Shown: positions 8,672 to 15,771 of the stretch, in pieces | Layout of the letters: each line of letters begins with the position of its first letter | How positions within the stretch are numbered: the first letter of the stretch is position 1 | Translations under genes and position numbers: made by a program | The notes under the pieces: generated by a model | The model's database searches: none | What the model was told of the DNA's origin: nothing | Seen by the model: only the letters and a program-made list of their open reading frames with translations | Source: JBDRZD01 sp964623395 | Lineage (GTDB): Bacteria > Hydrothermota > Hydrothermia > Hydrothermales > Hydrothermaceae | Reading direction: 5' to 3' | Assembly: GCA_964623395.1 (NCBI GenBank) | Contig: CAZUSI010000030.1 | Span: 1 to 18,128, forward strand | DNA length: 18,128 nucleotides

Positions 8672-9578
8672 ATTCAAATGGTATACCCCTTTTAAATCCT
8701 AATTTTTCTGCATATTTAACAACTTCCTCATATTCCTCTTTTGTTATTCTTCTTGATAGTTCCTCAAAAGAATATGCTTTATAACAGGGTCTATACTGGT
8801 CCATTATGTTTACATAAGAATTTATTGAAATTTCTTTTGCTATAAAGTCAAGAATTTTAAAGGAACCAGCAATTTTATTAGGTAAAACAAGATGCCTTAT
8901 TAAAAGTCCCCTTTTTGCTATTCCATTTTCTATTACAAGGTCACCAACCTGCCTATGCATTTCCTTTACAACTTTTTTTGACACCTCAAAATAATTTTTA
9001 ACATCCGAATATTTTTTACCCTTTTCTGAATCAGAATATTTCATATCAGGCATATAAATATCAATTATTCCATCAAGTAATTTTAAAGTAATTAAAGAAT
9101 CATATCCACCTGTATTATAAACAATTGGTAATCTAAATCCCTTAGGAATTGCAATAAAAAGTGCTTCAAGTATTTGTGGAACAACATGCGTTGGGCTTAC
9201 AAGATTCAAGTTGTGACAGCCCATCCTCTCCACCTCTAAAAATATTTCAGCAAGCGTAAAAGGGTCAACTTCCTTTCCTTCCAATAGTTGACTTATCTCA
9301 TAATTTTGACAGAAAACACAGTGTAAATTACATCCCGAAAAAAATACAGTTCCACTCCCTCTTCTTCCAACAAGTGGTGGCTCTTCTCCAAAATGGGGTC
9401 CAAAAGAAGATACAATTGCAAATCTACCAACTTTACACTCTCCTTTTTCATTTTCATATCTATTTACCTTACATCCCCTTGGACATAAAATACATTTTTT
9501 AAGATATTCAAGTGATTTTAAAACCCTTTTTTCAAATTCACCTTTTTTATAAATTTCAATATAAGAAGGAAAACTCAT
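8643..9578 (-). CDS. PflX-like radical SAM protein
   Basis: A 311-residue radical SAM protein of the COG1313 (PflX) group, often labelled a putative pyruvate formate-lyase activating enzyme. The SAM-binding [4Fe-4S] motif CxxxCxxC is at C83, C87 and C90 (SGCNLHCVFCQNY). Four further cysteines at C29, C32, C36 and C48 form a second, N-terminal metal-binding cluster typical of this group. The C-terminal half follows the partial TIM barrel of activase-like proteins (YNTGGYDS, IYMPDMKYSD). The substrate is unknown; no glycyl-radical enzyme is encoded in the window, so the activase label is not supported by context. It sits between tgt and rtcA, overlapping tgt by 4 bp. Confidence 0.88.
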   Translation of the reverse strand: MSFPSYIEIYKKGEFEKRVLKSLEYLKKCILCPRGCKVNRYENEKGECKVGRFAIVSSFGPHFGEEPPLVGRRGSGTVFFSGCNLHCVFCQNYEISQLLEGKEVDPFTLAEIFLEVERMGCHNLNLVSPTHVVPQILEALFIAIPKGFRLPIVYNTGGYDSLITLKLLDGIIDIYMPDMKYSDSEKGKKYSDVKNYFEVSKKVVKEMHRQVGDLVIENGIAKRGLLIRHLVLPNKIAGSFKILDFIAKEISINSYVNIMDQYRPCYKAYSFEELSRRITKEEYEEVVKYAEKLGFKRGIPFEYDRNRWFLW

Positions 9579-10690
9579 TCTATTTTATATTTTTCAAAAA
9601 ATTTTTTTTCAAATTCCAAAAGCCTTTTTTCTTTTATTGCTTCCCTTATATTTTTCATCAATTTTGAATAAAAATATAAGGAATGATAGGTTGAAAGATA
9701 AAGGGCAAGATATTCTCCAGAAGAAAAAAGATGCCTTATATAACCCCTTGTAAAATTTTTGCAAACATAACAATCACATTCAGGGTCAAGTGGTAAGTCA
9801 TCCTCAGCATAAATTGCATTTTTTATTCTTAATTTTCCATAAGAGGTAAAAACAAGACCTGTCCTTGCATTTCTTGTTGGAAGAACACAATCAAATATAT
9901 CAATACCATTTTTAACTGCAAAGAAAATATCTTCAGGATATCCAACTCCCATAAGATATCTAGGTTTTTCTTCAGGATAATAAGATAAAATTTCAGAAAT
10001 AATTTTTTTTCTATCCTCTTCTGGTTCTCCTACTGCAAGCCCACCTATTCCATATCCATCAAAATCATATTCTTTAAGAATTTCAATACCCTTTTCCCTT
10101 AAATCAATATAAATACTACCCTGCCCTATTCCAAAAATTAATGGTCTTTCATTTTTGCCTTTAAAAATTTCATCAAAAAATAACTTTGACCTTTTCGCCC
10201 ATTTAATTGTTAATTCTAAGGATTCCTTTGCATATTCATAAGAAACAGGATAAGGAGGACATTCATCAAGTGTCATGAAAATATCACTTCCTATATCAAT
10301 TTGAATTTCTATAACCTTTTCAGGTGTAAAAAAAATTTTTCTACCATCAATATGGGATTTAAATTCAACCCCATCCTCGTTTATTTTCTTTAAATTTGAA
10401 AGGGAATAAACCTGATATCCACCTGAATCTGTAAAAATAACACCATTAAAACTCATAAATTTATGAATACCACCAAATTTTTTTATTATCTTTTCACCCG
10501 GTCTTTGATGAAGATGATAAACATTTGTTATAATTCCCTGTATTCCTATTTCCTTTAAAGAATTTGGAGGCATTGTTTTAACAGTCCCAAAGGAGGCAAC
10601 AGGAAGAAAGGCGGGTGTTTCAATATATCCTGATTTTGTATATAGAATACCATATCTTGCATTTCCATCCTTTTCAAGCACCTTGAACAT
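9575..10690 (-). CDS. tgt: Queuine tRNA-ribosyltransferase (preQ1 type)
   Basis: A 371-residue bacterial tRNA-guanine transglycosylase, full length. It swaps G34 of GUN-anticodon tRNAs for preQ1, a step of queuosine synthesis. The catalytic set is complete: D88 in FTDSGGYQ, the D142-E143-C144 base-recognition segment, and nucleophile D267 in DIFDCVLPTRNAR. The structural zinc site is C305, C307, C310 and H336. The GGLAVGE loop (216-222) carries Val, as in bacterial preQ1-specific enzymes; queuine-specific eukaryotic ones have Gly there. It is the first gene of the leftward operon. The ribosome site is weak, and the 42-bp spacer to the divergent gene is too short for a preQ1 riboswitch. Confidence 0.96.
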   Translation of the reverse strand: MFKVLEKDGNARYGILYTKSGYIETPAFLPVASFGTVKTMPPNSLKEIGIQGIITNVYHLHQRPGEKIIKKFGGIHKFMSFNGVIFTDSGGYQVYSLSNLKKINEDGVEFKSHIDGRKIFFTPEKVIEIQIDIGSDIFMTLDECPPYPVSYEYAKESLELTIKWAKRSKLFFDEIFKGKNERPLIFGIGQGSIYIDLREKGIEILKEYDFDGYGIGGLAVGEPEEDRKKIISEILSYYPEEKPRYLMGVGYPEDIFFAVKNGIDIFDCVLPTRNARTGLVFTSYGKLRIKNAIYAEDDLPLDPECDCYVCKNFTRGYIRHLFSSGEYLALYLSTYHSLYFYSKLMKNIREAIKEKRLLEFEKKFFEKYKIE

Positions 10691-10694
10691 ACAT

Positions 10695-10724
10695 TTGAAG
10701 TATTTTTTATTTATAATTTATAAT
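10695..10724 (+). promoter_or_regulatory. Promoter very close to the QueG-like start
   Basis: TTGAAG (10695-10700) and a perfect TATAAT (10719-10724) are spaced by 18 bases. A second perfect TATAAT lies at 10712-10717 but has no -35 at suitable distance. The first pair would start transcription near 10731, only about two bases before the ATG at 10733. That predicts a leaderless or near-leaderless mRNA, consistent with the lack of any Shine-Dalgarno sequence. It overlaps the predicted opposite-facing tgt promoter, so the two may compete. Confidence 0.45.
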
Positions 10725-10752
10725 TTTAAAGTATGGAAGAAGAAAATTACAA
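10723..10752 (-). promoter_or_regulatory. Possible promoter of the tgt operon
   Basis: Reading leftward, TTGTAA (10752-10747) and TAAAAT (10728-10723) are spaced by 18 bases, placing a start near 10715 and a leader of about 25 bases before the tgt ATG. The -35 box lies inside the first codons of the divergent gene. The -35 match is modest, and the spacer holds several other TATAAA-like hexamers, so the exact boxes are uncertain. Confidence 0.3.
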
Positions 10753-11404
10753 GATTTTGAAGGAAATAGCAATAGATGAAGGAATTTTTGACTTTAAAGT
10801 TTGTAGAATAGATGATTTAAAAGAATATTTTAATTTACCTTATGAAAAAATAAAAGATTTAAAATATGGAATATCAATTGCAGTTTTTGTTCTTGAGGAA
10901 GTTTTAAACACCTTAGAAGATGGCCCAAATAGATTATATTTAAATCATTATAAAAATTTAAATTATTACCTTGATAGGGTTTCATTAAAATTATCATTTC
11001 AAATAAAAAAAATGGGCTATAAAGCATTACCAATACCTGCTTCCTCTATAGTTGATTGGGAAAAACAGACATCCTTTCTTTCCCATAAGATGATTGCAAA
11101 AAAGGCGGGAATGGGATGGATAGGAAGAAATAATTTAATAGTTCATCCAGAAAGGGGAGCAAAAATAAGGATTGCTTCAATTTTAACAGATATGCCTTTA
11201 AAAACAGATAAAGAAATTATAAAAGAATGTAAATATTGTAGAAATTGTATAGAAATATGTCCTGCAAAGGCAATTGGAGAAAGTTATAAGGACTATGATA
11301 TGAAAAAATGCCTTGAAAAATTAAAGGAGTTTGCAAAAAAATATGGATTTGGAAAACAATATATATGTGGGTTATGTGTTAAGGTATGCAACGGAGAAAA
11401 ATAA
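10733..11404 (+). CDS. Short QueG-like dicluster [4Fe-4S] protein
   Basis: A 223-residue protein of the COG1600 group that includes the cobalamin-dependent epoxyqueuosine reductase QueG. The YLNHYKNLNYYLD and AKKAGMGWIGRNNL segments (about 69-81 and 122-135) match that group. Two [4Fe-4S] clusters are predicted, from C166-C169-C172-C176 and from C193, C212, C215, C219. It differs from true QueG in being much shorter than its usual 300 or more residues. The VDTGP motif that carries the proposed proton donor Asp appears as QTSFL (112-116) when aligned on AGxGW. It is therefore likely a QueG-like paralogue of unknown substrate, although it faces tgt. It overlaps the DUF4416 gene by 19 bp. Confidence 0.75.
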   Translation: MEEENYKILKEIAIDEGIFDFKVCRIDDLKEYFNLPYEKIKDLKYGISIAVFVLEEVLNTLEDGPNRLYLNHYKNLNYYLDRVSLKLSFQIKKMGYKALPIPASSIVDWEKQTSFLSHKMIAKKAGMGWIGRNNLIVHPERGAKIRIASILTDMPLKTDKEIIKECKYCRNCIEICPAKAIGESYKDYDMKKCLEKLKEFAKKYGFGKQYICGLCVKVCNGEK

Positions 11405-11928
11405 AACCAAACCCTGTTAAATTATTTGTAGCAGTATTTACTGCTAATATAAATCTATTTGAAGATGTAAAAAAAATTCTTGAAGAAAAATTTGGTGAAA
11501 TTGATTTTGAAAGTGAAATTTTTAATTTTGATAATACAGATTATTATGAAGAAGAAATGGGTAAAAATTTAAAAAAGAAATTTTATTTTTTTAAAAATTT
11601 AATTTCTCCTGAAAAAATTGTAGATGTTAAAATTGAAGCAATGAAAATTGAAGAAAAATTTATGGAAAATGAAAAAAGAAAAATAAATATTGATCCGGGA
11701 TACTTAGATTTATCTAAACTTGTTCTTTCTTCAAAAAAGGATTATTCTCATAGAATTTATCTTGGTAAAGGAGTGTATGCAGAAGTAACGCTTTTTTTTA
11801 AAAAGGGAAACTTTTACACATTCCCTTACACATATCCTGATTATAGAAGAGAAGATTATATAAGAACATTTTTAAAAGTAAGAGAAATATTAAAAAAACA
11901 GATAAAGGAGTTATTTGACAAAATTTAA
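11386..11928 (+). CDS. DUF4416 family protein
   Basis: A 180-residue protein of the uncharacterised DUF4416 family, near the usual length. Recognisable family segments are the N-terminal KPNPVKLFVAVF strand (7-18), the Asp-Tyr-Tyr-Glu stretch after NFDN (47-56), and the conserved core at 102-135 (DPGYLDLSKLVLSS, then SHRIYLGKGVYAEV). The family has no established function that I know of, and its conserved Asp, His and Tyr residues could form an active or binding site. The ATG at 11386 lies inside the preceding gene and has no clear ribosome site, so translation is probably coupled. The last codons contain the -35 box of the mglB promoter. Confidence 0.85.
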   Translation: MQRRKIKPNPVKLFVAVFTANINLFEDVKKILEEKFGEIDFESEIFNFDNTDYYEEEMGKNLKKKFYFFKNLISPEKIVDVKIEAMKIEEKFMENEKRKINIDPGYLDLSKLVLSSKKDYSHRIYLGKGVYAEVTLFFKKGNFYTFPYTYPDYRREDYIRTFLKVREILKKQIKELFDKI

Positions 11929-11943
11929 AAATGAACTTAAAAT
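11915..11943 (+). promoter_or_regulatory. Consensus promoter of the mglBA operon
   Basis: A perfect TTGACA (11915-11920) and TAAAAT (11938-11943) are separated by 17 bases. The -35 lies within the last codons of the DUF4416 gene. Transcription would start near 11950. It has the same spacing and the same -10 hexamer as the che-operon promoter at 42-70, so both operons are probably read by the housekeeping sigma factor. Confidence 0.65.
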
Positions 11944-11957
11944 TATAAACTTATTTT

Positions 11958-11962
11958 AGGAG
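11958..11962 (+). promoter_or_regulatory. Strong ribosome binding site of mglB
   Basis: AGGAG lies seven bases before the ATG at 11970. Most starts in this window have weak or no such site, so this and the AAGGAGGAG before 14264 stand out. It fixes the mglB start and, with the promoter above, suggests relatively high expression. Confidence 0.6.
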
Positions 11963-11969
11963 AATTAAA

Positions 11970-12464
11970 ATGAAGAATGAAACTTCCTTATTTGAGGAAG
12001 AATTTTATGAAATAACAAATATTTTAAAAAAACTTTTAGAGACAAGCAATTCTAAAACTGTTCTTTTAATAGATAAGGCAGGACAACTTATAGCTTCAGC
12101 TGGAGATACAAGAGATTTGGATTTATTGTCCTTTTCAACACTTTCAGCAGCAGATTTTGCAGCAACCTCACAGCTTGCGGAACTCATTGGAGAAAAGGAA
12201 TTTTCTTCTCTTTTTCATCAGGGTGAAAAAGAAAGTATTTATATTTCAATGGTTGCAGAAAGGGTAATACTTGCTGTCCTCTTTGACCAAAGAACAACAC
12301 TTGGCCTTGTTAGGGTAAGAGTAAAACATGCTTCAAATGAACTTGAAAGGGTTTTTAATAGAATATTTGAAAAGATTAAGAAACCTGTGAAGGAAGAGAA
12401 AAAATTATTTGATGAGGAATTTACAAAAGAAGCAGAAGAAGAAATTGATAAACTTTTTGGATAA
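11970..12464 (+). CDS. mglB: Roadblock/LC7 protein, MglB-like
   Basis: A 164-residue Roadblock/LC7 domain protein, close to the length of Thermus MglB. The core runs from about residue 28 to 125 (TVLLIDKAGQLIASAGD, then a long helix through DLLSFSTLSAADFAATSQLAELIG, and TLGLVRVRVKHAS). An acidic, helical tail (about 140-164) follows; in MglB proteins the C-terminal region contacts MglA. As a homodimer MglB stimulates GTP hydrolysis by MglA and helps set cell polarity for gliding or type IV pilus motility. The adjacent mglA five bases downstream supports the call strongly. Confidence 0.9.
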   Translation: MKNETSLFEEEFYEITNILKKLLETSNSKTVLLIDKAGQLIASAGDTRDLDLLSFSTLSAADFAATSQLAELIGEKEFSSLFHQGEKESIYISMVAERVILAVLFDQRTTLGLVRVRVKHASNELERVFNRIFEKIKKPVKEEKKLFDEEFTKEAEEEIDKLFG

Positions 12465-12469
12465 TTAAA

Positions 12470-13063
12470 ATGGCTCTTATAAATTATGCTGCAAGGGAAA
12501 TAAATTGTAAGATTGTTTATTATGGACCTGGACTTTCTGGAAAAACAACAAATATAAAATATATATATGAAAGGCTTTCACCAACAATTAAAGGTAAACT
12601 TGTTTCCCTTGCAACAGAACAGGAAAGAACGCTATTCTTTGATTTTCTTCCTGTTGACCTTGGAACAATTAAGGGTTTTAGGACAAGATTTCATCTATAT
12701 ACAACCCCCGGACAGGTTTTTTACAATGCTTCAAGAAGATTAATACTAAAAGGGGTTGATGGAATAGTTTTCGTTGCTGATTCTCAAAGGGATAGAATGG
12801 AAGAAAACATTGAAAGTCTTGAAAACATGCAGGAAAACCTTTCCTTTTACAATATGAAACTTGAAGAAATCCCTTTTATAATGCAATATAACAAAAGGGA
12901 TCTTCCAAACATTGCAACTGTTGAAGAGCTTGAAAAAGCTCTTAATCCATGGAAAGTTCCATATTTTGAAGCAATAGCAACACAGGGTAAAGGTGTTTTT
13001 GAAACTTTAAAAGAAATAAGTTTAAGGGTATTGAAACATCTTTCTCAAAGAGCACCCACATAA
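12470..13063 (+). CDS. mglA: MglA-type small Ras-like GTPase
   Basis: A 197-residue MglA. The P-loop GPGLSGKTT spans 19-27, R53 in QERTLFFDFLP supplies the intrinsic arginine finger, and the G3 box is the TTPGQ variant (78-82) with catalytic Q82. NKRD (141-144) is the guanine-specificity box. R53 and Q82 fall at the same positions as in Thermus MglA. MglA-GTP marks the leading pole and recruits motility machinery; MglB switches it off. Length and motifs are complete, so it should be active. It follows mglB by 5 bp and leads into cinA with one base between. Linkage to cinA is probably only co-transcription. Confidence 0.95.
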   Translation: MALINYAAREINCKIVYYGPGLSGKTTNIKYIYERLSPTIKGKLVSLATEQERTLFFDFLPVDLGTIKGFRTRFHLYTTPGQVFYNASRRLILKGVDGIVFVADSQRDRMEENIESLENMQENLSFYNMKLEEIPFIMQYNKRDLPNIATVEELEKALNPWKVPYFEAIATQGKGVFETLKEISLRVLKHLSQRAPT

Positions 13064-13064
13064 A

Positions 13065-14267
13065 GTGATAAAAATAGGTGTAATAGCAACAGGTGATGAT
13101 ATTTTAAAGGGAATAACTTTAAACACAAATTTTAACTATATTGCAAAAAGGATAAATGAAGTTGGTGAAATTGTTTTTGAAATTTCTGTTCCTGATGATG
13201 AAGATAAAATAAATGAGGCATTAAATTTTTTAAGGAAAAAAGTTGATGGAATAATAATAATAGGGGGGCTTGGTCCAACACATGATGATAGAACAAGAGA
13301 GGGAATATCAAAATTCTTAAAAATAAAACCCTTTTTTGATGAGAATATATGGAAGGAATTAAAAAAGATTGAACCAAATCTTTTAAAGGAAAAACATTTT
13401 AAATATGCATGGAATTTTAAAGGATTTAAAACTTTGGATAATCCAAATGGAATAGCAAAGGGATATTTTTATGAAAATAAAGATTTCTTTTTATTCTCCT
13501 TACCAGGTCCTCCAAAGGAATTCATTCCAATGGTTTCAAAATTTTTATTGCCTTATTTAAAGAAAAAAACAAGAATTAAAAAAGAAGTTTTAAGGATAAG
13601 AACATTTGGAATAAAGGAAATTGAAATTATGGAAAAAATAAAGGAAAAGGAAGAAATTTTAAAGCCCTTTAGTATTTTGCCAAGATTTGAAGAGGTTGAA
13701 ATTGTTCTTTATGGAAAAAAAGAGGAATTAAAAAAGAAAAAAAGAATAATAAAAAATTTGCTTAAAGATTTTATTTATTCAGATAAAGGAGAAAATATTG
13801 AAGAAGCTATTGGAAAAATTTTAAAAAAGAAAAAATTGAAGATTTCAACTGCTGAATCGTGCACAGGAGGACTCTTAGGAGATATAATAACAAAGGTTTC
13901 TGGAAGTTCCGAATATTATAAAGGTGGGATAGTTGCTTATAATGAAGATATAAAGATAAATGTTTTAGGAGTTAAAAAAGAAACAATTGAAAAATATAGT
14001 GTTTATTCAGAAGAAGTTGCAAAAGAGATGGCAGAAAATATTAGAAAAATTTTTGGAACAGATATTGGAATTGGAATAACAGGAATTGCAGGACCAAAAG
14101 GAGGAACAAAAGAAAAACCTGTAGGAACAGTTTATATGGCAATCTCTTATAAAGATAAAAATTTTTTATTCAAAAATATTTTTAAAGGTGAAAGGGAAGA
14201 AATCAAATTGAGGGCATCATACTTCGTTTTAAATAAACTTTTTAAAATTTTAAAGGAGGAGAAATGA
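13065..14267 (+). CDS. cinA: CinA, two-domain nicotinamide-nucleotide amidase
   Basis: A 400-residue protein with both CinA domains. The N-terminal MoCF-like domain (about 1-165; IATGDDILKGITLNTN and GGLGPTHDD motifs) is linked in known CinA proteins to ADP-ribose or NAD(P)H-hydrate-type pyrophosphatase activity. A linker (about 170-240) follows. The C-terminal PncC-type NMN deamidase domain (about 245-398) carries ESCTGG with the active Ser265, then GSSEYYKGGIVAYN and GITGIAGPKGG. It works in pyridine-nucleotide recycling. The start is a GTG at 13065 with no clear ribosome site, one base after the mglA stop, which suggests coupled translation. Confidence 0.93.
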   Translation: MIKIGVIATGDDILKGITLNTNFNYIAKRINEVGEIVFEISVPDDEDKINEALNFLRKKVDGIIIIGGLGPTHDDRTREGISKFLKIKPFFDENIWKELKKIEPNLLKEKHFKYAWNFKGFKTLDNPNGIAKGYFYENKDFFLFSLPGPPKEFIPMVSKFLLPYLKKKTRIKKEVLRIRTFGIKEIEIMEKIKEKEEILKPFSILPRFEEVEIVLYGKKEELKKKKRIIKNLLKDFIYSDKGENIEEAIGKILKKKKLKISTAESCTGGLLGDIITKVSGSSEYYKGGIVAYNEDIKINVLGVKKETIEKYSVYSEEVAKEMAENIRKIFGTDIGIGITGIAGPKGGTKEKPVGTVYMAISYKDKNFLFKNIFKGEREEIKLRASYFVLNKLFKILKEEK

Positions 14268-14659
14268 AAAGGAAAAAGAGAAACATATTTATAATTACAT
14301 TCCTTCTTGTTCTTTTATTTATATATGTTATTTTAACAGGAATTAAAAAAACATCTGTATATTACTTTACATTTGATGAATTTTATAAAAATAAAGAAAA
14401 AATTGGGGAAAAAGTTATAAGAGTAAGTGGAAATGTAATTAAAAATACAGTAAACTTTAAAGAGGGGATAGGTAGTTTTTATATAGGAAATGAAAAGGAA
14501 AATTTAAAGGTGATTTATAAGGGAGCACTTCCTGACCTAATATACCAAGATAGTGCAAAGGTTGTTGTTGAAGGTTTTTATGATAAGAATCAAAATATAT
14601 TCAATGCAACATTTTTGATGACCCAATGTCCTTCAAAATATAAACCAAAAATTAAATGA
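14264..14659 (+). CDS. CcmE-like OB-fold protein, Cys variant
   Basis: A 131-residue protein with an N-terminal membrane anchor (about 8-26, preceded by a Lys/Arg-rich start) and an extracytoplasmic OB-fold-like domain. The pattern fits the haem chaperone CcmE of cytochrome c maturation System I: VIRVSGNVIKN, then LKVIYKGALPDLI, then VVVEGFYDKNQNIFNATFL. CcmE normally binds haem through a His in an HxxxY motif after this region. Here the same position reads C122-P-S-K-Y126, the CxxxY form known from some archaea and sulfate reducers. No other ccm gene is in the window, so a non-haem OB-fold role remains possible. It has a strong AAGGAGGAG site and overlaps cinA by 4 bp. Confidence 0.72.
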   Translation: MKRKKRNIFIITFLLVLLFIYVILTGIKKTSVYYFTFDEFYKNKEKIGEKVIRVSGNVIKNTVNFKEGIGSFYIGNEKENLKVIYKGALPDLIYQDSAKVVVEGFYDKNQNIFNATFLMTQCPSKYKPKIK

Positions 14660-15771
14660 TAATAATTTTAATCTCCCTTTTAAAATTATTTGGAAATATT
14701 CATGGACATACATCATATTCTGATGGATGTGGAACACCTTGTGAAGCCTATGAATTTGTAAAATCAAGAAATATAAAGATTTATGGAATAACAGACCATT
14801 CACATTTACTTTCTCAAAATGAATGGGAAGATTTAATTTTTTGTTCAAATATTCATAATGATAAAAATTTTGTTGCACTCTTAGGGCAAGAAGTTGGAAA
14901 ATTGAATTATTTTGGTCATATAAATTTATATGGTGAAAATTTAGAGGAAATTGTTCCTGAAAAATGTTTTTATCATCTTGATTCCCTTTATGAATATATA
15001 AAAAATAAAAATTTGATAGGAATTTTTAACCATCCTTGGAAAAATCATTTTGAAAATTTAAAGTTTAGGGAAGAATATAAGGATTATATGTGTGGAATTG
15101 AAGTAATAAATAAAGATTCAATATATGAAGATAAAGTTTTGAAAGCACTTCTAAATGGATGGGAATTATGTTTTATTGCTTCCCAAGATAATCATACATG
15201 TTTTTGGGGAATTGAAAAAAATAAAAATGGAAGAATACCATTAACATGTTTTTTAGTTGATTCCTTATCAAAAAAAGAAATTTTTGAAGCATTAAGAAAA
15301 AGGATGACCTATGCCTTTGAACTTTTTCCTGAAGATGATACAATTTATGTAGATTTTAAAATTGATAATAAATATGAAAGGAAAATTATTAAAAATATAA
15401 ATGAAATAAATTTGAGTTTAAAAGTTAAGGCAAAAATCCCCTTTTTTAAAATTTTTGTGTATATTGATGAAAAAATTGATTCAATATCCTTGTATTCAAA
15501 AAATGTAGATTTTGAGAAAAAATATTATTTACAAAAGGGAAAGCATTTTTTATTCTTAAAAATTCTTCAATCAGATTTTGATAAATGCTATGTTTCACCT
15601 TTTTTTATTGAAATAAAAGATGAAAGGATAATATATCCTGAAATAATTAAAAAAAGAGATTTAAGTGGATTTAAAATTTTGCAAATAGATGGAAGATTTT
15701 GTAAGAAAACAAGAAGTGGAATTTTATTTTTAAAAAATGATAAAATACAAAAGATAATATTTATTGAATGA
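14656..15771 (+). CDS. PHP-family metal-dependent phosphoesterase
   Basis: A 371-residue protein with an N-terminal PHP domain (about 12-215), of the CehA/McbA-like type. Likely metal ligands are H16 and H18 (IHGHTSYSDG), D23, D47-H48, E79, H88, H126 in FNHPW, and D178 with H180 in SQDNH, giving a near-complete trinuclear site. The C-terminal 150 residues look like a beta-rich accessory domain. The first dozen residues are hydrophobic (MIIILISLLKLF), but the catalytic HxH follows at once, so a cleavable signal peptide would leave almost nothing before it. The substrate is unknown. It overlaps its neighbours by 4 bp on both sides. Confidence 0.82.
   Translation: MIIILISLLKLFGNIHGHTSYSDGCGTPCEAYEFVKSRNIKIYGITDHSHLLSQNEWEDLIFCSNIHNDKNFVALLGQEVGKLNYFGHINLYGENLEEIVPEKCFYHLDSLYEYIKNKNLIGIFNHPWKNHFENLKFREEYKDYMCGIEVINKDSIYEDKVLKALLNGWELCFIASQDNHTCFWGIEKNKNGRIPLTCFLVDSLSKKEIFEALRKRMTYAFELFPEDDTIYVDFKIDNKYERKIIKNINEINLSLKVKAKIPFFKIFVYIDEKIDSISLYSKNVDFEKKYYLQKGKHFLFLKILQSDFDKCYVSPFFIEIKDERIIYPEIIKKRDLSGFKILQIDGRFCKKTRSGILFLKNDKIQKIIFIE

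Noticed and set aside
8643..9578. A glycyl-radical enzyme activase (pflA)
   Set aside because: The extra N-terminal cysteines fit the COG1313 group, and no glycyl-radical enzyme is encoded nearby, so I gave no pflA symbol.
10691..10732. A preQ1 riboswitch upstream of tgt
   Set aside because: The spacer is only 42 bp of A/T-rich DNA with no stem and no C-rich loop, and the predicted leader is even shorter.
10733..11404. Naming this gene queG because it faces tgt
   Set aside because: It is too short, and the expected Asp motif is not at the aligned position. Proximity alone is not enough.
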